From Amphibalanus amphitrite (Eukaryota > Arthropoda > Thecostraca > Balanomorpha > Balanidae): a DNA stretch of 64,000 bases. Made by a program: the position numbers and the translations under genes. The notes beneath the pieces are model-generated. The model saw only the letters and a program-made list of their open reading frames with translations. It was not told the origin of the DNA and did no database searches. Numbering within the stretch: position 1 is the stretch's first letter; each line of letters starts with the position of its first letter. Positions 57,501 to 64,000 of this stretch are shown here, piece after piece. The DNA lies in NCBI RefSeq assembly GCF_019059575.1, contig NW_024881539.1:806001-870000 (forward strand), written 5' to 3'.

Positions 57501-60500
57501 GCCTCCCGTCTGCCCCCGTCGGATCCCGCTTCTGCCGCCCCAGACGATCGCCGATACTCTGATGAGTGTTTGGGTCACTGTTTGGCCAGGCAGCTGAGCA
57601 TATATAGACACAGGCGGCATGTTCAAAGCGACCCAACAGTTTGCGCTGATTACATAGTGATGACCGTTTTCGCAAGGTCGCGCAGTAGACGTCTTGCCTA
57701 ATCAGACCCACAAAGTCCGATCTGAACACGCTCACTGTGCACCCGCTTCATTAATCTCTAACGTCAAAGTTTCCACGAAATCCTGCAGGGTTTGATAAAA
57801 AGAAGTGGCACCTGGTTGTTACGCACAGTGACAAGATGTCCAGGGCGGGCGGGCCCGGTACTGAGTGTGGCGATTGCCTGCACTTTGGCGGCCGTATGTG
57901 AACTCTGCGGTGCGCTCAGCGCCTAAAACTGACGTATCCAGCGGCCATGTGGTTAAAAATGGCCGCGCCTTTCGTGACAAGGCGGCGGTCTTGAATGAGC
58001 TGGGCGCTCATTGACGTGATGTCATCAAACGTGCGGTTGAAAATGATTGATGGATTATGTATGTTGAACTGCAGGTGGCGTATAATTAAAGGTAATGGGA
58101 TGTTTTGTTTGAGAAGAAACAGTTGGATTAAAATTTTATTGTGGAGATATTCGGCACAAATGGGTTAAATTCCTGTGATAATGATACATAATTATAGATG
58201 CAATATTAAATTATAAACGTTAAATGATGATAAAAGGATGAAGCCAAAGTACCTTAAAGGGACACTCCCACCTTAACATTAGTTTTGAGTTGAGATAGCC
58301 AAATTGGTGGCCATGGCCTGCAAATACCGGTTTGGGCACTCACAACATCGACAAATGCTTTAATTCGGAGATATGGAATTTCAAACTTGCAGTTTTCGGA
58401 TTCTAAGGGGCTAGTGCATTGGTATGCCCCCTTAGAATTTGTGACGTCAGCGGAGATCTAACGATTTTTAAATCTTTTACTAAAACGTTTGGTAGCACGC
58501 GGTGGTATATGCTGCTTTGCGCGCAACAAATGCCGCACTTTCAAATAAAGTCGCTAGGAACAGCGGAGATCCCAAAAAGTAAACAAAAGTAAAAGTCTAA
58601 TATCTTGAAAACCGGTGAATATTTTTCGATGAAATTTGGTAGATGTTCGTTTTCGCTCTTTCTGAACCGAGCGACATCACTTTCGTGCCAATTCATTAAC
58701 TTTTTTGAAGGTGGGAGGGTCCCTTTAAGAGTTAAGAGTTATATCCATGGGCCTCTGTTTGTCACCTATTGATTGCATTTCCAGTAAACAATACATGTCC
58801 GGCATCGGTCCAGGCTCATGATTATAGCAACGATCCATGTCTGCTGATTATAATCATTTACTATCGTCGTTTATAAAAAAAAACATTGCAAACTAAAAAT
58901 GGACCGTCTGGTTGTTGACAGCTTTTAATACATGTTTTTTAGCAAAGCAAAAATGCATATGGAAAGGAGCCATTGTCCTAAAAAAAAACACGTTTCGAAC
59001 TTTCGAGAAATGCCGAACTCGCGACTAAATTGGATCAATATTCAGTACTCACAGACCACACTATGCCTAGCGGAGCCCAGTGACTTATGTGTCCTACATG
59101 CAAGCTTCTACAATATACATTGTACATGCATCCATTCAACGGAGTTCGCTCTAATATCCCATTGATGGCGACAACTGTATTTAGGGCCTTGGCGACAACT
59201 GCCCGCAACGCACACTTGCAGGCGATGTATTCGCAGTCTTACAGACCTGGACCCGTGCCCGACCCCTTCTCTTTTAATTAAAACTTGGGTGCCTTATCCC
59301 AGGGTTCAGTATAGAGACATACCACGAAATCGCACGTTGCATGACATGCTTCCTGTTCTTTCCGCAGACTCTGGTGAAGAGAACGTCCAACCAAAGGCCG
59401 ACAAGGAGCAAAAAAAGCGGGACGGCAAGACGACCCGCGTGCGGACTGTGCTCAACGAGAAGCAGCTGCACACGCTGCGCACCTGCTACAACGCCAACCC
59501 GCGGCCGGACGCGCTCATGAAGGAGCAGATGGTCGAAATGACCGGACTCAGCCCTCGGGTCATCCGGGTCTGGTTCCAGAACAAACGCTGCAAAGACAAG
59601 AAGCGGCAGATCTACCTTCGTCAGATGCAGGAAGCTAACAAGGTGGGTGGACGGGATAATCCACAGGAACCAGGCGTTTCCGCGTTCTGCCTGCGACTGG
59701 GAGGCTTTCTTGGGGTCACGGGGTAGAAAGCAACCGGTGGCCAGCCAGGTGATCCACCCTACAGGGGCGGATCCAGAAAATCTCCAAGGGAGGGGCCATT
59801 AGAAACCAGGAGGCCCCCATAATCCCACCTGTTGGAGGCCCCATCTTCCCACTTGTTGGGCCCCCCCAAAAAAACTGCGTCTATTGAGCTTATCTAGCTG
59901 TTCAGGCAACATCTCAACATGAATAAACGAATTATGAAATAAATGAACGAACGAGAAATAACTAAGTGGGTAGGTTAAAAAAAACCATCGGATTTCGGCC
60001 ACTTTATTTTCAGGAGGCCCCCTTTTCAGCTTTTTAACTTTTTATTTTATTTTTGAAAAAATAAAAAAATCGGCCAAGGGGGGGGGGCCATGGCCCCCAT
60101 GGCCCCCCCTTGTATCCGCGCCTGTACCACAGTAAGGTACCCAGTTCAGAAGTCAGTATGTTTGTCGTCGGTATAGGTGACGACTGACGTCAAGTCCACC
60201 AGCTCCAAAAATGACCGGTACTCTGGTCCCAGCGCGGCGGTGGGAGACGGTTACGGAACGGAAACGGGACGGAACAGAGACAAAGAGGGTTGGAGACAGA
60301 GACGGAGAGGGGCATAGGAGCAGATCGACAGCGACGATGGACGTAGACCATATCCCGACAGCAGCGTGAATGGCGGCGTCTTTGTTTCGCCATTGACGGA
60401 TTTTCCTCGTGCCCTCCATAGAAGGGGGATACCCAGGCTGACCAGTCCATCTGAGGTCATGGGTGACCAGAAAAAAAGACAGCTCGATTAAAAATAACCA

Positions 60501-63500
60501 CTTTGTTTGTTGGAACTTCTAAATGATTTATACGATCATGGAAAAATTAAGATTGTTATTTATGACAATGTGGCTTGACATATAGTAATATGCAGAATCA
60601 ATAGCCTATTGGGACAGAACAATTCCATGGATTGAGTTGCTTCCGCCTTCGCCGTCTACATAAAATGCTCCCGGCCCCAGTATATCCGGCGACAGCTCCT
60701 GGCGACACACTCAAACACGCACAGGGACACACGGACCACTCACGTAGAGACAAACACAGAGAGACGAGACGCCGCGGGATTCCACACTCGATCGACCCAG
60801 TGTCAATGGTACACGACTAATCTGCGACAGCGGTGCGCTGACACGTCACGGAGCCCACTCGGGGCCGCTGAGAGGACGGGCGGAGCGTTGTCGTACCGCG
60901 AGACACGGACGCAGGGCAGGTGGCAGCTGGCGGCTGCCGCCCGTCTCCGCCGCCCGCCGCCGCCGCCGCTGCCGCTGCCGGCCGTGTTTTGCGAGCCCGC
61001 TCCCTCGCAGCCCCTCGAGACAGACGTGCCGGAAAAAAGCACCACCAGCGAGCCAGGAGCGTGAAATGTGACAGCGAGCCGGTGGCCTGTCACAACTGCC
61101 GCCGCCGCGCCGTGGATGCCGCCGCCCAGCTGCAGCGCCACTTCTCAGGCCGCACGCGCCACGTCGGCGGCCGTCGGCAAAAACGGCGCATCGGCGGCCA
61201 CCGGCGGCGCTTTTGCCGGCGGGTGCTAATCTTATCGGCGCCATGGCGACCTATCGCCGACTAATGTTAGTGTATGAAGTGGCGGCGGCGGCCTACCAAA
61301 GGCTCGTGCTCGGTGCCGGAGCGGCGCTATCACGCGGCACGCTCGGGCGGTGCACTGACCGAGCGATGGTCAATATGGTCAGCATGGCCGACCAGGCGCC
61401 GCCGCTGATACCGGCCGGGCACTGCAGCGCTGCCGGCGGCCGTGGAGACAGAGTGTCACAGCCCACCCAACGTCGCATAATGACCCGTCACCACAGACAC
61501 AAAGTCACAGTCGCTACAGTCACAACAGTCGCTTGCTTCAGTTACCAAATTGTCTCCCCCACAACCATTGTGAATTTCAAATCACAACACCCGCGGGACA
61601 ACACGGCATCCTCAGAGCGTCCAGCGCGGCCCACGAATCACGAGTAACGATCCACGCCCGGCTGGGCGCGGCCCACCGGCCGCCACCTGAGCCACATCAA
61701 AGGACCGCGCGGCGACGCGCGGCGCCCTTTGGCCCGCGGCGGCGGCCGGGCGCCGCGGCTCCGTCCAGTGTCGCCGGCCGCGGCGGCGGGCTGGCGCCAC
61801 CCGGCCCGCCGCTGATTGATTGATTTGACTGGCGGCATCGGAGGCCGCTGAGGGACGCCGCCGACCGGCACGGCACACCGCGGCCCGGGCATAATTAAGA
61901 TGGTTGCATTCGGGTGGGTTTCTCCATGCGGTGCGACTGCAGTGGTGTGTGGTCCGCGCGTGGGACGACGAGAGGTCAGGGATTGTCCGGCTGGGTCGCC
62001 AGGACGGGTGACTGGGATCGCCAGTTGCCTGGTCGATAGTCCCGTCGATCTTGAAGTGTGATTGGTCATTACGTAATTACTTCTACGGTGCGATTGGACT
62101 GAGCGCGTTGAAATTTCAGAACCTTGTTATTTAACCCTCGCCCTGGCAGGGGGGGGGGTCGATGCGACCCCCCCCCCCCTAAGGTTTTTCGAAGATAGCG
62201 TAAAAACGTGCCCAAATTTGGCACAGCCTATGGGGCAACCTTTTTACATATGACCTGAAAATTTCAGGTCCGGGTGACCTTGGGTCAGGTCACCAGGTCA
62301 GAAAAACCGGTACAAGGTCATGGTCAAATTTCAATTTTATTTTTGCACCTGTCCAACTCACAGTTTTTCACTGATTTCCTTCAAACTTTCAGGACGTGCT
62401 AAGTTCACCGAGTTGTATAACATATAGTTCGGGTTTTTTTGAGGTCACTGACCTAAGGTCAGTTAGAGGTCATTACGTCGTAATGTTAAGCCTATGGGAA
62501 AATACTAAATTCGGAAAATACTGGAGATATCCGCTTCGTTCTATCATTTTTGTGCTTTGAAACCACAGTACTTAACAGCAGGTCACTTGGTGCTTCTTTG
62601 TTTGGTGTACTTATCCATGGGTCAGGTCAAATGAGGTCAACTGAGGTCAAATGACGTTTTTGCCAATAACTTGGCACATAATGACGCTAGAGCTTAAAAA
62701 TGGTATCATTGTGTTCCTGGTGATCAGCCGAATCGAATGATATACGATATGACGCAATTTGGTTAACTTGAACTTAATTTATTAATTTAAGTTTACTTAA
62801 AATTTAAGAAAAACTTTAAGTACACTTAAGCAAGCTAAAAAGTATATCATTCGACGCGCCTTGACGTGCTGAGTTCACTGGTGCTTTTTTTTTGCTGTAT
62901 CCTAATTAGATCAAAAGTTATAACTTTATAAGCGAAAAACTTTTGACCTGTTTTTAGCGAAATTTTTACATTTATACCCCCAAAACCCCCCTAAATATTG
63001 ACCTAGAGCAACCAAATTTGCACAGGGGCGAGAACTTCAGGGGGGCCACCTACCTACCAAATTTGGTGTTTCTAGGTGCCATAGGAGCCAATCGCGAGGG
63101 GGGGGGGTCGCATCGACCCCCCCTGCCAGGCCGTGTTATGAAAAATGCCCTGTCAGGGCGAGGGTTAAACATTTGGTAGCTTGGTGGACTTTTATAACAT
63201 TTTTTCCCCACAAATTTCCACCATTATATTTTTCGTCTTTACCTGTGAATCACTTTATCATAGTGCTAATAAGATTTGGTATCTTTTATACTTTTTTCTT
63301 TGTAACCTGCACTGTAGCATCACATCTGTGACTGTAGGTATGTCATGCGTGCCATGTCCAATCCAGATGTCTGAGTACGTGTACTTGACTCTACAGCGCG
63401 AGCGTTCTGACGGAGTGTCCCCGTCCCTCTCGCAGGACGGCCGCCGTCTGAGCAGCATGCTGCCCATCCAGGGGATCCACATGGTGGCCAGCTCGCCGGT

Positions 63501-63651
63501 CCGACACGACTCGGCGGCTCCTCTGGACCCGGCCGGCCTGGGCGGTGTGGACATCACCAGCTACCAGCCGCCCTGGAAGGCGCTGCACGAGTACGCCCTG
63601 CAGGGTGACATCGACCCGGGCACGCCGCAGTACCAGGCGCTCCTCAGTCAG
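33520..63651 (+). CDS. isl1: LIM-homeodomain transcription factor Islet/tailup (incomplete at 3' end)
   Basis: Exons 33520-33541, 42603-42792, 49358-49602, 59368-59642 and 63436-63651 join in frame to give 316 codons. The C-terminal exon or exons lie beyond the window (vertebrate ISL1 is 349 residues). Order: LIM1 (about 15-68), LIM2 (77-130), homeodomain (about 173-232, ending [12 protein letters not shown]), then an LHX3-binding-like segment [10 protein letters not shown] to SYQPPWK. Islet proteins bind TAAT-type sites and, through their LIM domains, LDB/Chip co-factors. They specify motor and other neurons and heart/dorsal cell types. [20 protein letters not shown] and [13 protein letters not shown] are hallmark Islet strings. 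RLFGAKC and ALYCKDDYD resemble the arthropod form. Introns of 6-10 kb filled with transposons are the oddity. The gene symbol follows vertebrate usage (tup in Drosophila). Confidence 0.93.
33806..33828. repeat. (GGC)n run
   Basis: There is a short GGC/CGG trinucleotide run just inside Islet intron 1, next to further CpG-rich sequence up to 33900. Confidence 0.8.
35876..36985 (+). repeat. Pair of diverged ~75-bp direct repeats (35876-35950, 36913-36985)
   Basis: Both contain AATTTGATTGA, AATAAAGCAT, TCATTC, GGCCATT and TATAT-ATTAG in the same order and spacing, about 1 kb apart. They may be remnants of the 3' end of a retroelement or of a local duplication. The interval between them is otherwise unremarkable. 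Confidence 0.5.
37240..37990 (+). mobile_element. 5'-truncated LINE, C-terminal fragment with (ACAAAT)n tail
   Basis: An open frame from about 37287 to 37691 encodes a LINE C-terminal domain. It reads [20 protein letters not shown], then a segment with [17 protein letters not shown], then [20 protein letters not shown]. This is the usual post-reverse-transcriptase region of Jockey/CR1-like elements. After the stop, roughly 260 bp of 3' untranslated sequence ends in a repeated ATACAA tail at about 37958-37988. That tail is similar to the one on the LINE at 9270. The reverse-transcriptase core is missing. Confidence 0.8.
37841..37898. repeat. (TG)n-rich tract
   Basis: Imperfect TG dinucleotide runs interrupted by GG and TA occur inside the 3' untranslated part of the LINE fragment. 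Confidence 0.9.
39045..39240. repeat. ~50-bp minisatellite, 3-4 units
   Basis: Units read roughly GTCACAACTGGGGACGGGG followed by TATGGTAAAGGGGCACAG. They are repeated with substitutions from GTCATAACTGGTGACGGGGG to the GCTGGGCACGGTAAAAAGGC unit. Confidence 0.75.
42603..42792 (+). CDS. isl1: Islet exon 2 (LIM domain 1)
   Basis: The acceptor is TTTACAG at 42596-42602. The donor AG/GTGGGT is at 42793. It encodes [20 protein letters not shown] onward to [10 protein letters not shown]. The eight zinc ligands of LIM1 are all present with standard spacing: C15, C18, H37, C40, C43, C46, C65 and D68 (numbered from the exon-1 start). The exon ends with two bases of an Arg codon completed by the next exon, as in vertebrate ISL1. 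Confidence 0.93.
44767..46572. mobile_element. hAT-type element, 1.8 kb, with 8-bp target duplication
   Basis: The ends are the perfect 18-bp inverted repeats CAGTGTTCGCCACGGGCC and GGCCCGTGGCGAACACTG. They are flanked by the direct repeat ATGGCCAT (44759-44766 and 46573-46580). Both subterminal regions are arrays of CCCAGCCCGGCCC and GGGCTGGCCCGGCCC motifs. The 1.5-kb interior is AT-rich with only short open frames (longest about 97 codons) and no hAT transposase or dimerisation motif that I recognise. It is a non-autonomous hAT, and the intact ends and duplication imply a young insertion. Confidence 0.93.
46651..47859 (+). mobile_element. TTAA-flanked element with poly-G hairpins (terminal motif CCCGCG)
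   Basis: TTAA (46651-46654) is followed by CCCGCGACCTGGTGGGGGGG and a GCTATTTTTTGC-centred hairpin of G and C runs. The right end mirrors this near 47790-47820. It then repeats the terminal motif after about 11 bp, finishing CCACCAGGGCGCGGG before TTAA (47856-47859). Between 47310 and 47710 it carries fourteen TGACCT and one AGGTCA hexamers. There is no coding capacity. Confidence 0.75.
48079..48354. mobile_element. MITE with TAGCCGTTTTCACGACGG ends
   Basis: TAGCCGTTTTCACGACGG at the left and its exact reverse complement at the right bound about 276 bp. If the outer TA is the duplicated target, this fits a Tc1/mariner-type MITE. The interior holds repeated AAATCTG and GCACCAAATGTG motifs. 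No coding sequence. Confidence 0.75.
49358..49602 (+). CDS. isl1: Islet exon 3 (LIM domain 2)
   Basis: The acceptor is TCGGCAG, with the first base completing Arg71. The donor G/GTGAGT is at 49603. It encodes [15 protein letters not shown] through [17 protein letters not shown] to KSPA. The LIM2 ligands C77, C80, H99, C102, C105, C108, C127 and D130 are intact with the standard 18-residue loops. The linker after LIM2 is short and Gly-rich. Confidence 0.93.
50250..51350. repeat. ~54-bp minisatellite inside the large hAT element
   Basis: About twenty imperfect copies read GAGGCCCCTGAGACTGATGG, TCTGAGAGGCCC, then a CTATTCACACTAGTCAGA-like spacer. Two consecutive GATGGTCT motifs at 51236 and 51290 are 54 bp apart. 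Some units have CACTGGCGG variants. The array is non-coding, although several frames stay open by periodicity. Confidence 0.8.
51400..52530. repeat. ~30-bp GC-rich minisatellite inside the large hAT element
   Basis: Diverged units centred on ACACCGGCGCCTCTGAGGGC drift rightward into GGGGCGCCTATGAAGCCCAT units. Unit length varies between about 28 and 35 bp. Confidence 0.7.
52642..53116 (+). mobile_element. 475-bp TTAA-flanked MITE, copy 1
   Basis: TTAA plus AGGGACCCTCCCACCTT opens the element, and AAGGTGGGAGTGTCCCT plus TTAA closes it. The TIR is about 17 bp with one mismatch. The copy at 58254-58728 is inverted, has the same 475-bp length and differs at only about half a dozen places by eye. 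The interior includes a TGACGTCA site, ATCTCCGCTG twice, and a block related to the 1.6-kb elements. TTAA targets occur in the piggyBac and Kolobok superfamilies; the class is not settled. Confidence 0.85.
53113..53562. mobile_element. Adjacent TTAA-flanked MITE (AGGAAACAGTTCACTT ends)
   Basis: The element starts at the TTAA that closes the 475-bp MITE, and reads AGGAAACAGTTCACTT. It ends AAGTGAACTATTTCCT followed by TTAA at 53559-53562. The inverted ends are 16 bp with one mismatch. It therefore shares one TTAA with its neighbour. Non-coding, AT-rich interior. Confidence 0.75.
53860..54400. repeat. Irregular GCTGATGG minisatellite
   Basis: There are many copies of GGCTGATGAACTGTGAGGAG, GCTGATGGGCAGTGG and CAGTGGCCAGTGG-like units with spacing of roughly 20-36 bp. 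It lies just right of the large hAT element. Non-coding. Confidence 0.75.
55011..55258. repeat. 39-bp minisatellite, about six units
   Basis: Units read CAGAGAGGTTCACACTCA followed by CTGGGACCGATTGAAACCCA. The first three are nearly identical and the later ones diverge. Because 39 is a multiple of three, a 274-codon open frame exists on the minus strand (54564-55388) with a 13-residue periodicity. I do not take that as a gene. Confidence 0.85.
56000..57109. mobile_element. Tc1/mariner-type hairpin MITE interrupted by a TTAA element
   Basis: The left arm begins (TA)CAGTCTGTC then TTAA at 56009, and resumes after the insert as TTAAAAGTACCGCGCAAAGT and GACGGTGGATCCATCAAGCC (to about 56968). The right arm (57040-57109) is its reverse complement through CTTTTAAGACAGACTG, ending at TA 57110-57111. 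Without the 899-bp insert and its extra TTAA the MITE is about 211 bp with long arms. TA flanks and CAGT ends fit Tc1/mariner. Confidence 0.8.
56009..56911 (+). mobile_element. TTAA-flanked element with poly-G hairpins (terminal motif CCCTCGCCCGCACATG)
   Basis: TTAA at 56009-56012 and 56908-56911 bracket CCCTCGCCCGCACATG and CATGTGCGGGCGAGGG. Inside each is a G-run/TGGTTGCCA/C-run hairpin. At the right, GCACATG recurs about 20 bp inward. The target is a TTAA inside the left arm of the surrounding mariner MITE, whose other arm retains the single TTAA. The interior includes several TGACCT hexamers (for example 56538-56570). Confidence 0.85.
58254..58728 (-). mobile_element. 475-bp TTAA-flanked MITE, copy 2 (inverted)
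   Basis: This is the reverse complement of 52642-53116, with the same length and TTAA at both ends (58254-58257, 58725-58728). By eye only about seven positions differ, so the copies are young. The two lie in opposite orientation about 5.1 kb apart within one Islet intron. Confidence 0.88.
59368..59642 (+). CDS. isl1: Islet exon 4 (homeodomain)
   Basis: The acceptor is TCCGCAG and the donor is AAG/GTGGGT. It encodes an acidic/basic linker ([18 protein letters not shown]), then [40 protein letters not shown] and [17 protein letters not shown]. The homeodomain keeps W, F, N and R of helix 3 (WFQNKR). Only very few residues differ from vertebrate ISL1 in the homeodomain, notably N for A in TCYNANP. 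The tail is [12 protein letters not shown]. Confidence 0.96.
59762..60124. mobile_element. MITE with CAGGGGCGGATCC-like ends
   Basis: CAGGGGCGGATCCAG at the left and TGTATCCGCGCCTG at the right are imperfect inverted repeats, with TA on the outside of both. Palindromic GGCCATGGCCCCCATGGCC sequence sits just inside the right end, and GGAGGCCCC motifs occur throughout. No coding. A TA target is possible but unproven. Confidence 0.6.
62131..63168 (+). mobile_element. TTAA-flanked element with poly-G hairpins (terminal motif CCCTCGCCCTGGCAGGG)
   Basis: TTAA at 62131-62134 and 63165-63168 bracket CCCTCGCCCTGGCAGGG and CCCTGTCAGGGCGAGGG. Inside are matching GGGTCGATGCGACCCC and GGGTCGCATCGACCCC hairpins with long G/C runs. 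The right end has the doubled motif separated by about 17 bp. The interior has many AGGTCA-type half-sites (62270-62660) and a large imperfect inverted repeat around 62700-62880 built on TCGAATGATATAC. Non-coding. Confidence 0.8.
63436..63651 (+). CDS. isl1: Islet exon 5 (LHX3-binding-like region)
   Basis: The acceptor is CTCGCAG and the donor CAG/GTGAGT. It encodes [54 protein letters not shown] and QYQALLSQ. This matches the ISL1 region MVAASPERHD ... [20 protein letters not shown]. In vertebrates that segment binds the LIM domains of LHX3. The exon ends in phase 0 and the final exon is outside the window. Confidence 0.9.
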
Positions 63652-64000
63652 GTGAGTACCAGTACCAGGCACGCACGCCGCAGTACCAGGCGCTCCTTAG
63701 TCAGGTGAGTACCCGTACCAGGCGCTCCTCAGTCAGGTGAGTACCATACTACCATAGTACCAATACCAGGCCCTTCTCAGTCAGGTGAGTACTATAACCA
63801 GTACCAGTACCAGGCGCTCCTCAGTCAGGTTGGTAAGAGTGCCAGTGCTATTACCAGTACCAGTGCCAGTGCCAGTAACAATACCAGTGCCAGGCGCTCC
63901 TCAGTCACGTGAATACCAGTACCAGGCGTTCCTCAGTCAGGTGAGTTACAGTACCAGCATGCCAGGCGCTCCTTAGTCAGGTGACTGCCAGTGCCAGGCG
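63625..64000 (+). repeat. Eightfold tandem duplication of the Islet exon-5 donor region
   Basis: TACCAGGCGCTCCTCAGTCA followed by GGTGAGTACC recurs with decay. The GT positions are at 63652, 63705, 63737, 63785, 63829, 63909 (CACGT, damaged), 63941 and 63981. Units are about 32-80 bp, with ACCAGTGCCAGT filler expanding between some. The array runs off the window. Only the first copy is continuous with conserved coding sequence. Confidence 0.9.

Larger units (their letters stand above)
49603..59367. other. Islet intron 3 (about 9.8 kb)
   Basis: Contents are the 3.7-kb hAT-type element (50052-53741), a GCTGATGG minisatellite, a CpG-rich patch with a 39-bp minisatellite (54640-55280), a poly-C run near 55765, the nested mariner MITE and TTAA element (56000-57109), and the second 475-bp MITE (58254-58728). 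The palindromic GTGCAC-rich stretch at 49890-50030 has no assigned role. No further exon was seen. Confidence 0.5.
59643..63435. other. Islet intron 4 (about 3.8 kb)
   Basis: Contents are a small CAGGGGCGGATCCAG element (59762-60124), a very CpG-rich block at 60830-61890, and the TTAA element at 62131-63168. The CpG block includes TTGATTGATTTGA at 61817-61829 and ATAATTAAG at 61891-61899, which resemble homeodomain sites but may be chance. No exon was recognised in the block. Confidence 0.45.

Noticed and set aside
59762..60124. hAT assignment for the CAGGGGCGGATCC element
   Set aside because: No matching 8-bp flanks were found. Only an outer TA on both sides is visible, so the class was left open.

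Overview
The window is eukaryotic nuclear DNA. Genes are split by GT-AG introns, short GC-rich exons sit in repeat-laden non-coding sequence, and transposons cover much of the space between them. Three protein-coding genes are recognisable, all on the plus strand. They are the 3' end of a POMGNT1-like glycosyltransferase gene (about 0.7-1.8 kb), a complete eight-exon ETFA gene (electron transfer flavoprotein alpha, about 15.2-23.8 kb), and most of an Islet/tailup LIM-homeobox gene (about 33.5 kb to the right edge, last exon or exons missing). The Islet protein has arthropod-like features, and POMGNT1 is, as I recall, absent from Drosophila. I therefore favour a non-insect arthropod, perhaps a crustacean such as a barnacle. 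That assignment is inference.

Layout. 0-0.6 kb: 3' remnant of a non-LTR retrotransposon inside a POMGNT1 intron. 0.7-1.8 kb: last three coding exons of POMGNT1. 4-12.9 kb: a 263-bp hAT MITE, then four copies of an unclassified 1.6-kb element, one inverted and one split by a 5'-truncated LINE. 13.7-14.2 kb: a GC-rich hAT-type element. 15.2-23.8 kb: ETFA, whose fourth intron holds a 3.6-kb TTAA-flanked element with a dead mariner inside it. 23.8-33.5 kb: intergenic, with GC-rich minisatellites and a CRE-like tandem array. 33.1-33.55 kb: a CpG-rich block with the probable first coding exon of Islet. 33.5-63.4 kb: very large Islet introns loaded with hAT, piggyBac-like and Tc1/mariner-like non-autonomous elements. 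63.4-64 kb: the Islet C-terminal exon followed by eight tandem copies of its own splice-donor region.

The genes do not form a pathway. POMGNT1 acts in the Golgi on O-mannosyl glycans, ETFA in the mitochondrial matrix, and Islet in the nucleus. The most unusual content is a set of TTAA-flanked elements. Four of them have different terminal sequences but the same plan: terminal motif CCC-N, then a poly-G/poly-C hairpin, with the terminal motif doubled only at the right end. One has landed inside a hairpin MITE whose other arm preserves the empty TTAA site. Several carry dense AGGTCA/TGACCT half-sites. Two genes also show tandem duplication across a splice junction, at an ETFA acceptor and an Islet donor. 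All calls come from reading the sequence; no database search was run.
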